DNA of 64,000 bases from Actinoplanes ianthinogenes (GTDB lineage: Bacteria; Actinomycetota; Actinomycetes; Mycobacteriales; Micromonosporaceae), in the NCBI RefSeq assembly GCF_018324205.1, contig NZ_AP023356.1, positions 4,357,501 through 4,421,500 on the forward strand, in the 5' to 3' direction. The translations under genes were made by a program, and so were the position numbers. The notes under the pieces were generated by a model. The model was not told the DNA's origin. It was given only the letters and a program-made list of their open reading frames with translations, and searched no databases. Every line of letters begins with the position of its first letter. The stretch's first letter is position 1. Shown here piece by piece: positions 42,769-51,239 of the stretch.

Positions 42769-44556
42769 TTACTTGCCGTCGCTGACGCCGAGGGCCTGGA
42801 AGTCGATCATGCCGAAGGCCTCGTGGATGTAGGCGTTCGTGAGCCGCGGGTTGCGGTAGTTGAGCGCCTTGTCGACCACGAACGGCAGGTAGTACGCGCC
42901 CTCCATGATCTTGTGGTTGATCTGGCCGTAGATCTCCGCGGCCTTGGCCGGGTCGGTCTCGGCGGCAGCCTGGTCGAACAGGCCGTCGATCGCCGGGTCC
43001 TTGATCTCGGGCAGGTTGTAGTTACCGTTCGCCGGGATGAAGCGGCTGTCCGCCAGCGGCTGCATGTAGCCGGAGCCGGTCGGGTAGTCCGCGCCCCAGC
43101 CGCCGATGATGATGCCGTAGCCCTTGGCCTTGACGTTGTTCGGCGCACCGGTGATGGAGGCCTGCTGAGCACCGTCGTACTGCTCGATCTTGGCGTTGAT
43201 CTTGGACGCCTTGAGGGCGGCCTGGAGCGCCTCGGCGGTCTTGACCTCGGCCGGCTTGTTGTTACGCACCGCGATGGTCACGTCGAAGCCGTTCGGCTTG
43301 CCACACGCGGCGAGGGCCTTGGCGGCCTCCTCCGGCTGCGGCTTGCCCTGGAGGCGGTTGAACGGGTCGTACTTGGCGTCCGAGCCGGCGATGTTCGGCG
43401 GCAGCATGCTGGTGCCGATGTCGCCACCCGCGATCGGGCCGCCACGGGCGGTCTGCAGCGAGGTCGGGTCGGCGGCGTAGATGACCGCCTTGCGGCACTC
43501 GATGTTGTCCAGCGGGGCCACCGAGGTGGCCAGGCCCGCGTACCGGAGGAAGCCGGTGGTCGGGGTGTCCGCGTTCGCCTTCAGGGTCGGGTCCTGGAGG
43601 ATCTTGGTACGGGCGGTCGCCTGCACACCGGTCTGGCCGGCGTCGAGGTCGACGGTGCCGGCGATGAGCCGGTTGTCCATGTCCTCGGCGTTCGTGGTGA
43701 CCGTGAAGGTGATCTGGTCCGGCAGCGCCTTGCGGATCGGGTCGGTCGCCGGGTCCCAGTTCGGGTTACGAACCCAGGTCACGCCCTTGCCGGGCTGGAT
43801 GCTGCCTTCCTTGAACATGTACGGGCCGGAGGCGGCCGGCGCGGAGCCGTACTGCGCGCCCTTGTCCCGCTTCTGCGGCACCGGGCCGGAACCCGGCATG
43901 GCCAGCAGGTACATGAAGTCGGAGGTCGGCTTCGCCAGGGTGAAGACGATGGTCGAGTCGTCCGGCGTCTGGACGGACTTCAGACCCAGCTTGTTCGGGT
44001 CGGTGTCCTTGTACGGGCCCTTGTACTCGCCCTTGGGGTCGAGGATGCCGGGCAGGTAGACCGGGCCGCCGGAGATGACGTCCGTCGCCCAGACCCGCTC
44101 GATGCCGTACTTGATGTCCTTCGACGTGATCGGGGTGCCGTCGTCGAACTTGATGCCGCTGCGCAGCTTGAAGGTGTAGGTCTTCTTGTCCGCGCTGATC
44201 TCCGGCATCGCCTGCGCGAGGTCGGGCTGGAGCTCGAGGCCGGGCTTGCCGGGCGCGGCGGCGTAGTCGACCAGCTTGCGGGTGTAGAGCCGGTTCAGGT
44301 TCCACACGAACGCGTAGTAGCCGCGGGCCGGGTCCCAGGAGTCGGCGTCCTGCGCGCCCCACAGGTTCAGCGTGCCGCCCTTGGTGGTGGACGGGTTGAC
44401 CACGTCGGTGATCGCGGCGTTGTAGGCGGACTTGCCGCCGTTCGACCCGCCGCCACCGGTCTTGTTGTCATCCTTCGAACCGCCGCACGCGGCGGTCGTC
44501 AGGCCGAGCGCGAGCGCGACGCCGGTCGCCGCGATCGCCCTAGTCTTCCTGGACAC
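42769..44556 (-). CDS. peptide ABC transporter substrate-binding lipoprotein (SBP family 5)
   Basis: 595 residues from GTG 44556 (ribosome site GAGGAGGTAGGAG). Signal and lipobox LGLTTAAC, a Gly/Ser linker, then the SBP_bac_5 domain: TLNLWGAQDADSWDPARGYY, QPDLAQAMPEISADKKTYTF, LRSGIKFDDGTPITSKDIKYG and PASGPYMFKEG. It captures peptides outside the membrane and delivers them to DppBC. The longer frame to 44670 is not needed. It lies second in the operon, after dppC. Confidence 0.94.
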   Translation of the reverse strand: MSRKTRAIAATGVALALGLTTAACGGSKDDNKTGGGGSNGGKSAYNAAITDVVNPSTTKGGTLNLWGAQDADSWDPARGYYAFVWNLNRLYTRKLVDYAAAPGKPGLELQPDLAQAMPEISADKKTYTFKLRSGIKFDDGTPITSKDIKYGIERVWATDVISGGPVYLPGILDPKGEYKGPYKDTDPNKLGLKSVQTPDDSTIVFTLAKPTSDFMYLLAMPGSGPVPQKRDKGAQYGSAPAASGPYMFKEGSIQPGKGVTWVRNPNWDPATDPIRKALPDQITFTVTTNAEDMDNRLIAGTVDLDAGQTGVQATARTKILQDPTLKANADTPTTGFLRYAGLATSVAPLDNIECRKAVIYAADPTSLQTARGGPIAGGDIGTSMLPPNIAGSDAKYDPFNRLQGKPQPEEAAKALAACGKPNGFDVTIAVRNNKPAEVKTAEALQAALKASKINAKIEQYDGAQQASITGAPNNVKAKGYGIIIGGWGADYPTGSGYMQPLADSRFIPANGNYNLPEIKDPAIDGLFDQAAAETDPAKAAEIYGQINHKIMEGAYYLPFVVDKALNYRNPRLTNAYIHEAFGMIDFQALGVSDGK

Positions 44557-44629
44557 CTGTACTCCTACCTCCTCGAACAGCGAAACCAGGTGGATCCGCT
44601 GGAAATTGCGATGTTCCAGCCGCGCCTTG

Positions 44630-45637
44630 TCAGCGGGCCTTCGGATCGAGCGCGTCACGCAGGCCGTCACCGAAGAGGTTGAAGGCCAGCACCGTGATGA
44701 AGATCGCGGTACCCGGGATGATCATGTACATCGGATCGATCGTGTAGGTGGCCACGGCGTCCGACAGCATGCCGCCCCAGGAGGGGTTGGGTGGCGGAAT
44801 ACCGACGCCGAGGAAGCTGAGCGCGGCCTCGGTGAGAATGTTCGTCGGGATGATCAGAGTGGCGTAGACCAGGATCGGGGCGGCCAGGTTCGGCAGCATC
44901 TCCCGGAACAGGATCCGCGGCGAGCGGGCGCCGATGCTGCGCGCCGCCTCGACGAACTCCCGCTCGCGCAGCGAGAGCGTCTGGCCGCGGACGATCCGGC
45001 CGATGTACGGCCAGCCGAAGAAACCGATGATCGAGATCAGGATCAGCATCGCCGACCAGCGGCTGTCCAGTCCGAAGATCGTGTCCGGCAGCACCGAGAC
45101 CAGCGCGATCGAGAAGAGCAGCTGCGGGAAGGCGAGCAGGAAGTCCATCACCCGGCTGATCGCCGCGTCGACCCAGCCGCCGAAGAAGCCGGCCGCGGTG
45201 CCGAACAGGACACCGAGGAACGTGGAGAGGAAGGCGGCGAGGAACGCGACCGTCAGGGAGGTCTGCGCGCCGTACACGATGCGGCTGAACACGTCCCGGC
45301 CGCTGGTCGGCTCGACGCCGAAGATGAAGTCGGAGCTGATCCCGCCGAAACCCCCGATCGGGGTGCCGAACGTGGGGTCGATCTGATCCTGGTGGAACTC
45401 GTCGATCGGATGGCCGAAGAGTTTCGTCAGCAGGGGCGCGAGAAACGCGACGACGATCAGGAACAGGACGACGAAGCCGCCGCCCATCGCCACCTTGTCC
45501 TTTTTCAGGCGGCGCCACGCGATCTGCTTCAGCGACCGGCCCGCGATCGCCTTCTCGGCGGGGCCTCGCACCTCAGCCGCGTCGGCTGTCGGCGCCGGCA
45601 TCTCATCGGAGATGGGCGCTTCTGGGCCAAGCGACAT
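44630..45637 (-). CDS. peptide ABC transporter permease (DppC/OppC)
   Basis: 335 residues from ATG 45637. N-terminal cytosolic tail, first helix VAMGGGFVVLFLIVVAFLAP, a periplasmic segment and five further helices; the coupling loop is REREFVEAARSIGARSPRI and the C-terminal LGVGIPPPNPSWGGML and NLFGDGLRDALDP are typical of DppC. Being first in the operon, ahead of the binding protein and dppB, is an unusual order. Confidence 0.92.
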   Translation of the reverse strand: MSLGPEAPISDEMPAPTADAAEVRGPAEKAIAGRSLKQIAWRRLKKDKVAMGGGFVVLFLIVVAFLAPLLTKLFGHPIDEFHQDQIDPTFGTPIGGFGGISSDFIFGVEPTSGRDVFSRIVYGAQTSLTVAFLAAFLSTFLGVLFGTAAGFFGGWVDAAISRVMDFLLAFPQLLFSIALVSVLPDTIFGLDSRWSAMLILISIIGFFGWPYIGRIVRGQTLSLREREFVEAARSIGARSPRILFREMLPNLAAPILVYATLIIPTNILTEAALSFLGVGIPPPNPSWGGMLSDAVATYTIDPMYMIIPGTAIFITVLAFNLFGDGLRDALDPKAR

Positions 45638-46044
45638 ATTGTTCGCCGGTCCTCTCCCGGCCACCACAGGGCAGAGGAGTCCACAGTCACCGGCGCGTGG
45701 CACACGGAAGCTCCACGGCTCGGTGACGATGGCCCACGCTGCTCGCGGTAAACCGATCGGTTATCGCATGCCTCGAGTGCCGGCCCTCGTCGCGACGGCC
45801 GAGATCAGGCCGAGGCCACGAAGGCACCCGACGGCGGTTGTGGCCGCCGTCGAGAGGAACATTCACCTAATGCGGAGCCTCGGTCAAGCTCACCGACCGC
45901 ACGCGGATGCTTCCGTGTCTCCCTCGTGATGTCACCGTGACCTAGACGCCGAACAAACGGAAGGTACCGCGTAAGGGGCCCGCAAGTAGCTAATCCGGGC
46001 CAAACAGCTTGCATGCCGTTACGTCAGTGTTACCGCATGTAAAT
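45638..46044. promoter_or_regulatory. 407-bp leader and promoter region of the peptide transporter operon
   Basis: On the minus strand TTGACC (45887-45882), 17 bp, GAATGT (45864-45859) forms a fair promoter, leaving an untranslated leader of about 215 nt. It contains the hairpin CGACGGCGG-N6-CCGCCGTCG (45829-45852). No riboswitch family was recognised. 45900-46044, toward recR, holds nothing that I can name. Confidence 0.45.
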
Positions 46045-46638
46045 TCAGATCGCGCGACGGCCCTCGAAGGCCCTACCGAGCGTGATCTCGTCCGCGTACT
46101 CCAAGTCACCGCCGACCGGCAGGCCGCTCGCCAGCCGGGTCACCGCGATACCCATCGGCTTCACCAGCAGCGCCAGATAGGTCGCGGTCGCCTCACCCTC
46201 GGTGTTCGGGTCGGTGGCCAGGATCAGCTCCTTGACCTCGCCGGTGCCGAGACGCATCAGCAGCTCACGGATCTTCAGGTTGTCCGGGCCGACGCCCTCC
46301 AGCGGGTTGATCGCCCCGCCGAGCACGTGATAGCGCCCCCGGAACTCGCCGGTGCGCTCGATCGCGACGACGTCCTTGGGCTCCTCGACCACGCAGAGCA
46401 CCTCGTTGGTGCGGCGCGGGTCGCGGCAGACCCGGCACTGCTCCGACTCGGCCACGTTGAAGCAGGTGGTGCAGAACCGGACCAGTTCCTTCACCTTGCG
46501 CAGCGCCGTGGCCAGCCGGTTCACATCGGCCGGGTCGGCGGACAGGACGTGGAAGGCGATGCGCTGGGCCGACTTCGGGCCGACGCCCGGCAGCCGGCCC
46601 AGCTCATCGATCAGGTCCTGGATGGCACCTTCGTACAC
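46045..46638 (-). CDS. recR: recombination mediator protein RecR
   Basis: 197 residues. Helix-hairpin-helix LPGVGPKSAQRIAFH, the C4 zinc finger CTTCFNVAESEQCRVC, and the Toprim domain (VLCVVEEPKDVVAIERTGEF, ILATDPNTEGEATATYLA). It works with RecFO to load RecA on gapped DNA. GTG start, 4 bp after the ybaB stop; the dnaX-ybaB-recR order is widely conserved. Confidence 0.97.
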   Translation of the reverse strand: MYEGAIQDLIDELGRLPGVGPKSAQRIAFHVLSADPADVNRLATALRKVKELVRFCTTCFNVAESEQCRVCRDPRRTNEVLCVVEEPKDVVAIERTGEFRGRYHVLGGAINPLEGVGPDNLKIRELLMRLGTGEVKELILATDPNTEGEATATYLALLVKPMGIAVTRLASGLPVGGDLEYADEITLGRAFEGRRAI

Positions 46639-46642
46639 GTGA

Positions 46643-46966
46643 TCAGAACCCCGGCAGGGAGAGGCCGCCGGTGGCCGGTCCCATCTTCTCCTCGGCCAGC
46701 TCCCGCTGCGCCTCGGCGGCGTTGTGAATCGCGGCGAGCACCAGGTCCTCCAGCGTCTCGACGTCGTCGGCGTCCACCGCCTTGGGGTCGATCTTCACCG
46801 CCTTGAACTCGCCGAGCCCGGTCACCGTCACGGTCACCAGCCCACCGCCGGCGGTCCCGGTCAGCTCGGCCTCGGCCAGCTCGGCCTGCGCCTGAGCGAC
46901 CTGCTGCTGCATCTTCTGCGCCTGCTTCATGAGTTGCTGCATGTTCGGCTGTGCACCGGGGCGCAT
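46643..46966 (-). CDS. YbaB/EbfC nucleoid-associated protein
   Basis: 107 residues from ATG 46966 (ribosome site GAGGAGC). MQQLMKQAQKMQQQVAQAQ is the family's coiled N-terminal helix, and TAGGGLVTVTVTGLGEFKAV is its core. It binds DNA as a dimer and lies between dnaX and recR as in many bacteria. 46967-47193 between it and dnaX shows no gene. Confidence 0.95.
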   Translation of the reverse strand: MRPGAQPNMQQLMKQAQKMQQQVAQAQAELAEAELTGTAGGGLVTVTVTGLGEFKAVKIDPKAVDADDVETLEDLVLAAIHNAAEAQRELAEEKMGPATGGLSLPGF

Positions 46967-47193
46967 GGCACCGCTCCTCAACTAGTCATCTCTCCCACGG
47001 ACACCGCCATCAATAACCCGGCGGCCTCCGAATCAACCGCCGCCAGCGTAGCCGCCGGGCACCCTTCCCCCGGCAACCACCACGCCGCTGCCGGTCAGGG
47101 CCAGTTTCTATTTCGGTACGCCATGAGCACCGCCCACCGGAGATCCCGAACGGCATGCGGACCCCGGCCCGGGACCCGATCCGCACGGCCGGA

Positions 47194-50100
47194 CTACATC
47201 TCGCCGATCTTCTCGGCGCCGAAGGCGTCGCGGAGGAGTTGGAAGGCCTGCTCCTCACTGCTCTGCCGGGCCGTCTTCTCGTCGATGACCTCGTCCAGCG
47301 GCTCGTCACCCGGGTCGAAGCCCTCGTAACCGGCTCCGGTCGGAGGTGGGCCGTCATACTCCGGGTCGTAGGGCGCCTCGCCGATCGGGGTGCCGTCGGC
47401 CCAGGCCGAACCGCCGGACTGGGTGGCCGGTGACTGACCGGCCGCGGGACCCGCCGGACGACCGGAACCGGCGTTGCGCGCCGCCGCCCGGGCGGCGGCC
47501 AGTCCCCCACCTGCGGCTCCGGCGGTGCCGCCACGGGCAGCGGCCGCCCGAGCCGCCTCCATCGCCGCGGACCGAGCGGGAGCAGCCGCCCTGGGCGGCG
47601 CAGCCGCCTTTACTGGCACGGCTGGGGCAGCTGGCTTGACCGGCACGGCTGAGGCGGCTGGCTTGACCGGCGGCGCTGGGATGGCCGACGTGACCGGCGC
47701 AGCTGGGACGGCCGACGCAGTAGGGACAGACGGCGGGGATGCTGCCGGCGCGGATGCCGCCGGCACGGATGCCGCCGGCACGGGTGTGCTTGCCGGTGGC
47801 ATGGGGTTGGACGCAGGCGTGGGGACCGGAGGCGCAGGGGCCGTCGGTGCCGCAGCACCTGGCACCGTCGGCGCCGCAGATGCCACGGGGACAGCCGAAC
47901 CCGCAGGGCTCGGATCCGTCACCGGCGACGCATAGGCCCACGGGTCGACCGGGCCCGAGTCGTCCGCGCCGTTCGGACCCGACGCCGGTGGGGCCGGATG
48001 CCGCACCGCATCGTTCGACGCGGCGGCCGGGGTGACGGGCGCTTTGGAGCCGGGCTTGACCGGTTCGGGCCAGCCTTCATCTTCCGGCGGTGGGGCCGCC
48101 ACCGATCGTGGGGCAGCACCGCCGGGACGGGCTGGTTCCGGCCAGTCCGTGTCGCCGCCACCGTCCGCCGCGCCGGCCGGGCTCACACTGGGCCGACCCG
48201 ACTCAGCCCGGCCCAGCTCGGCACGACCGGCGTCGGATCGGCCTGGCTCGGCCCGGCTCACCTCGACCCGGCCCGCGTCAGGACGACCGGCGTCGGAACG
48301 GCCTCGGTCGGAACGATCCGCCTCGGCCCAGCCAGCGTCAGGACGACCGGCATCGGAACGGCCCTGGTCAGAACGATCCGCCTCAGCCCAGCCCGCATCG
48401 AACCGGCCGGGGTGGGTACCGCCCGCGACAGGTTGGCCCTGAGCGGGTGGGGTGGTCGGACGAGCGCCGGGGTGGGGTGCTGCCGGGCCGTCGTCGTCGG
48501 CGTCGGCCGGGGCGCGCTGCGGCCGTGACGGGTGGGACTCGGTGCGGCCGGTGTTGCGTTCCGCAGCTGTCGATGCCGCGACCGGGGTCGCGCCGGCCCG
48601 GGTGGATGCCGGGCGGCGGGCAGCGGACTGATCACGACCGGCGGACTGGTCGCGGCCGGCGGTGGCCGGACCTCGTGGGCCGGCACTGCGAGGCGGAGCC
48701 TCCGAGGTCAGAGCGCCGATCTCGCACTGGATCTGCCAGCGGCCGCCCAGGGTGCGGCCGAACTCGGTGGCGATGGCGTTGGTCCAGCGCAGGAAGCGGT
48801 CGGCGATGGCCTCGGACGGAGCGGCGAAGACGACCGTGTCGCCGCGCAGCTCGCGCACGCCGATGCCGGCGTCCTGCATCGCCTGGACACGCTGCTGCTG
48901 ACGGCCCAGCGCCTGCCAGGCGGTGCGGACCCTCTCCAGCCGTTCGTCGATCTGGGGCCGCGAGGGCTCCAGATCCTCCGGCGGCTCCTCGTCCCACGGC
49001 GGCTCGTCGTCGTAATAACCCGGGTCGGCCGGGGGCGCGTGATGTTCGCCGTCGGCGACCTGGTTCCAGTTCTCCTCCGGCTCCGCGGCAGGCGAATCCC
49101 CGGCAACCGGCGATGCAGGAGAAGCGACCGGCGCGCCATGAGACGCCGGGGCAGCGGGAACGGGCGGTGCGCCATGAGACGCCGGGGCAGCGGAAGCAGG
49201 CGGCGCGGCGACATCGGGACCAGCAGAAACCGCTGCGGCGGCAGGCGGCGCCACGACATCCGAAGCAGCAGAGCCCGGCGCAGCGGAAGCCGGCGCGGCG
49301 GCAGGCGAGCCAACGGCAGGCGGCACAGCGGCAGGCGGCACGGCGGCGGGCGACGCAACGGCAGGCGGCGACGCTAAAGCGGCGGCCGGAGCCGGAGAAA
49401 CAGGACGCGCGGAACCGCCGGTCGCCTTCCGGGCAGCCGCCGCGGCAGCCCGGGCAGCGGCCAGACCCGCGCCCCCACCGGAAGCCGCGCCATCAGAGGC
49501 CACCCCGGCCGACGGGCCAGGCGCGGACAGCGGCTCCTCGCGTACCTCAGAAGGAGAAGCCACAGCGGCGTCGGACGGGCCCAGCGGCCCGCGCCTCTCC
49601 AACCTCTCCAGGCGCTGCAACAGCGCCCCCGTCGAATCATCCGCGCCGGGCAGCAGCATGCGGGCGGTGATCAGCTCCAGGAGCAGCCGCGGCGCGGTGG
49701 TGCCGCGCATCTCGACCAGGCCGTTGTGCACGATGTCGGCGCTGCGCGAGAGGGTGGCGGCGCCCAGCCGGCCGGCCTGGGCGTGCATCGCCTCGAGCTG
49801 GTCGGCCGGGCCGTCGATCAGGCCCTTGTCGACCGCGTCCGGCACCTGCTGGAGGACGATCAGGTCACGGAGGCGTTCGAGCAGGTCGGAGGCGAAGCGC
49901 CGGGGGTCGTGGCCGGCCTCGGCGACCCGGTCGATGGTCGAGTACGCCGCGGCGCCGTCACCGGCGGCCAGGGCGTCGCACATCTCGTCGATCAGGGTGA
50001 CGTCGGTGACGCCGAGCAGGGCGACCGCCCGCGCATAGCTGACCCCGTCGGGGCCGGCGCCGGCGATCAGCTGGTCGAGCACCGAGAGGGTGTCCCGGGC

Positions 50101-50742
50101 GCTGCCGCCGCCGGCCCGGACCACCAGCGGGAACACCGCCGGGTCGACGGTGATCCCCTCGGCGTCGGTGAGCTGCTGGAGATAGGGACGCAGCACGGCG
50201 GGCGGGATGAGCCGGAACGGGTAGTGATGCGTGCGGGAGCGGATGGTGCCGAGCACCTTGTCCGGCTCGGTGGTGGCGAAGATGAACTTCACATAGTCCG
50301 GCGGCTCCTCGACGAGCTTGAGCAGCGCGTTGAAGCCGGCCGACGAGACCATGTGCGCCTCGTCGATCACGTAGATCTTGTAGCGGCTGTTGGCCGGGGC
50401 GAAGAACGCTTTCTCCCGGAGCTCACGGGCGTCGTCGACGCCACCGTGGCTGGCCGCGTCGATCTCGATCACGTCGATCGAGCCGGCGCCGTCGTTCGCC
50501 AGCGACTTGCAGGACATGCAGACGCCGCACGGCTCCGGGGTGGGGCCCTGCTCACAGTTGAGCGAGCGGGCCAGGATGCGCGCGCTGGACGTCTTGCCGC
50601 AGCCGCGTGGCCCGGAGAACAGATAGGCATGGTTGAGCCGGCCGCTGCGCAGTGCCTGCGACAACGGCTCGGTCACGTGCTCCTGACCGATGACCTCGGC
50701 GAACGTGCGAGGACGGTATTTCCGGTAGAGGGCGAGAGCCAC
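47194..50742 (-). CDS. dnaX: DNA polymerase III gamma/tau subunit with very long repetitive tail
   Basis: 1182 residues from GTG 50742 (ribosome site AGGAGGTGGCA). The AAA+ clamp-loader core (1-~370) has Walker A GPRGCGKTSSA, the zinc-binding Cys set (NCEQGPTPEPCGVCMSC), DEAHM and the SRC-like sensor region RSRTHHYPF. Then ~750 residues of Ala/Pro-rich, partly repetitive linker hold a domain V-like segment (RLERVRTAWQALGRQQQRVQ ... LGGRWQIQCE). The acidic end EQAFQLLRDAFGAEKIGEM is conserved in actinobacteria. It loads the sliding clamp and couples polymerases. SRP RNA lies just upstream on the same strand. Confidence 0.95.
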   Translation of the reverse strand: MALALYRKYRPRTFAEVIGQEHVTEPLSQALRSGRLNHAYLFSGPRGCGKTSSARILARSLNCEQGPTPEPCGVCMSCKSLANDGAGSIDVIEIDAASHGGVDDARELREKAFFAPANSRYKIYVIDEAHMVSSAGFNALLKLVEEPPDYVKFIFATTEPDKVLGTIRSRTHHYPFRLIPPAVLRPYLQQLTDAEGITVDPAVFPLVVRAGGGSARDTLSVLDQLIAGAGPDGVSYARAVALLGVTDVTLIDEMCDALAAGDGAAAYSTIDRVAEAGHDPRRFASDLLERLRDLIVLQQVPDAVDKGLIDGPADQLEAMHAQAGRLGAATLSRSADIVHNGLVEMRGTTAPRLLLELITARMLLPGADDSTGALLQRLERLERRGPLGPSDAAVASPSEVREEPLSAPGPSAGVASDGAASGGGAGLAAARAAAAAARKATGGSARPVSPAPAAALASPPAVASPAAVPPAAVPPAVGSPAAAPASAAPGSAASDVVAPPAAAAVSAGPDVAAPPASAAPASHGAPPVPAAPASHGAPVASPASPVAGDSPAAEPEENWNQVADGEHHAPPADPGYYDDEPPWDEEPPEDLEPSRPQIDERLERVRTAWQALGRQQQRVQAMQDAGIGVRELRGDTVVFAAPSEAIADRFLRWTNAIATEFGRTLGGRWQIQCEIGALTSEAPPRSAGPRGPATAGRDQSAGRDQSAARRPASTRAGATPVAASTAAERNTGRTESHPSRPQRAPADADDDGPAAPHPGARPTTPPAQGQPVAGGTHPGRFDAGWAEADRSDQGRSDAGRPDAGWAEADRSDRGRSDAGRPDAGRVEVSRAEPGRSDAGRAELGRAESGRPSVSPAGAADGGGDTDWPEPARPGGAAPRSVAAPPPEDEGWPEPVKPGSKAPVTPAAASNDAVRHPAPPASGPNGADDSGPVDPWAYASPVTDPSPAGSAVPVASAAPTVPGAAAPTAPAPPVPTPASNPMPPASTPVPAASVPAASAPAASPPSVPTASAVPAAPVTSAIPAPPVKPAASAVPVKPAAPAVPVKAAAPPRAAAPARSAAMEAARAAAARGGTAGAAGGGLAAARAAARNAGSGRPAGPAAGQSPATQSGGSAWADGTPIGEAPYDPEYDGPPPTGAGYEGFDPGDEPLDEVIDEKTARQSSEEQAFQLLRDAFGAEKIGEM
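48215..48415 (-). repeat. 60-bp tandem repeat inside dnaX
   Basis: Exact 60-bp period: copies start (plus coordinates) at 48275, 48335 and, partial, 48395, with degenerate copies before. The encoded 20-residue unit is RSDAGRPDAGWAEADRSDRG-like. In-frame length means copy number can change without frameshift. Confidence 0.85.
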
Positions 50743-50836
50743 TCCTGCCACCTCCTGAACGACCGCGTCATTCTCCGTCGAGGGTGTGACAAGAACAAAC
50801 GACATGCCCCGACCGTGCACGCCGGAGGAGATACGA

Positions 50837-50925
50837 AGGACCCCTCGTGCACCCGCCAGAGCCCGCTTATCCTTGCTGCCTTCCGGCCCTGGGGAGGTTC
50901 ACAGGATGACGCCGCACGAGGGGCT
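50837..50925 (-). ncRNA. ffs: signal recognition particle RNA (4.5S type)
   Basis: On the minus strand the conserved apical domain reads CCCAGGGCCGGAAGGCAGCAAGG, interrupted here as CCCAGGGCCGG then AAGGCAGCAAGG, the Ffh-binding asymmetric loop and GGAA tetraloop. Ends pair as GCACGAGGGG/CCCCTCGTGC. About 90 nt. Location upstream of dnaX-ybaB-recR matches the Bacillus order. Confidence 0.92.
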
Positions 50926-51012
50926 GATCGCCACAGTACCCGGCCGGGCCAAAACCCGGACGCCCGACCCCCGCGTAAGACGCCTCACGCAACTGCCGCT
51001 ACTCTGGCTGAC

Positions 51013-51097
51013 GGAGGATTCGCCTAGAGGCCTAGGGCGCACGCTTGGAAAGCGTGTTGGGTTCACACCCTCACGAGTTCGAATCTCGTATCCTCCG
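51013..51097 (+). tRNA. tRNA-Ser(GGA)
   Basis: Acceptor GGAGGAT/ATCCTCC, anticodon loop TTGGAAA in stem ACGC/GCGT (anticodon GGA), long variable arm typical of Ser, T-loop GTTCGAATC. CCA not encoded. Confidence 0.95.
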
Positions 51098-51103
51098 CCG
51101 ATG

Positions 51104-51130
51104 AAGGCCGGACCCAGCGGGTCCGGCCTT
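51104..51130 (+). terminator. terminator of tRNA-Ser(GGA)
   Basis: AAGGCCGGACCC, loop AGC, GGGTCCGGCCTT plus T: 12 perfect pairs. The same stem sequence recurs at 55361-55387. Confidence 0.85.
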
Positions 51131-51201
51131 TCGCGTCTGCGGATGCCGCTGTGTGAGACGTTCATCGCGTCTCGTATGCTCCGGCACGAAAACAGTGCAG
51201 G

Positions 51202-51232
51202 CGAGGGCCGGCCCCGATCGGGCCGGCCCTCG
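51202..51232 (-). terminator. terminator of the large secreted protein gene
   Basis: CGAGGGCCGGCCC with GGGCCGGCCCTCG around a CGAT loop, 8 nt past the stop at 51240. Confidence 0.8.
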
Positions 51233-51239
51233 TCGTCTG

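Noticed and set aside
41188..44682. 1164-codon plus-strand frame
   Set aside because: Antisense to dppD, dppB and the binding-protein gene; composition is low-complexity and crosses three real genes.
45900..45945. Crp-like site GTGATGTCACCGTGA upstream of the peptide transporter
   Set aside because: Half-sites and spacing do not fit TGTGA-N6-TCACA.
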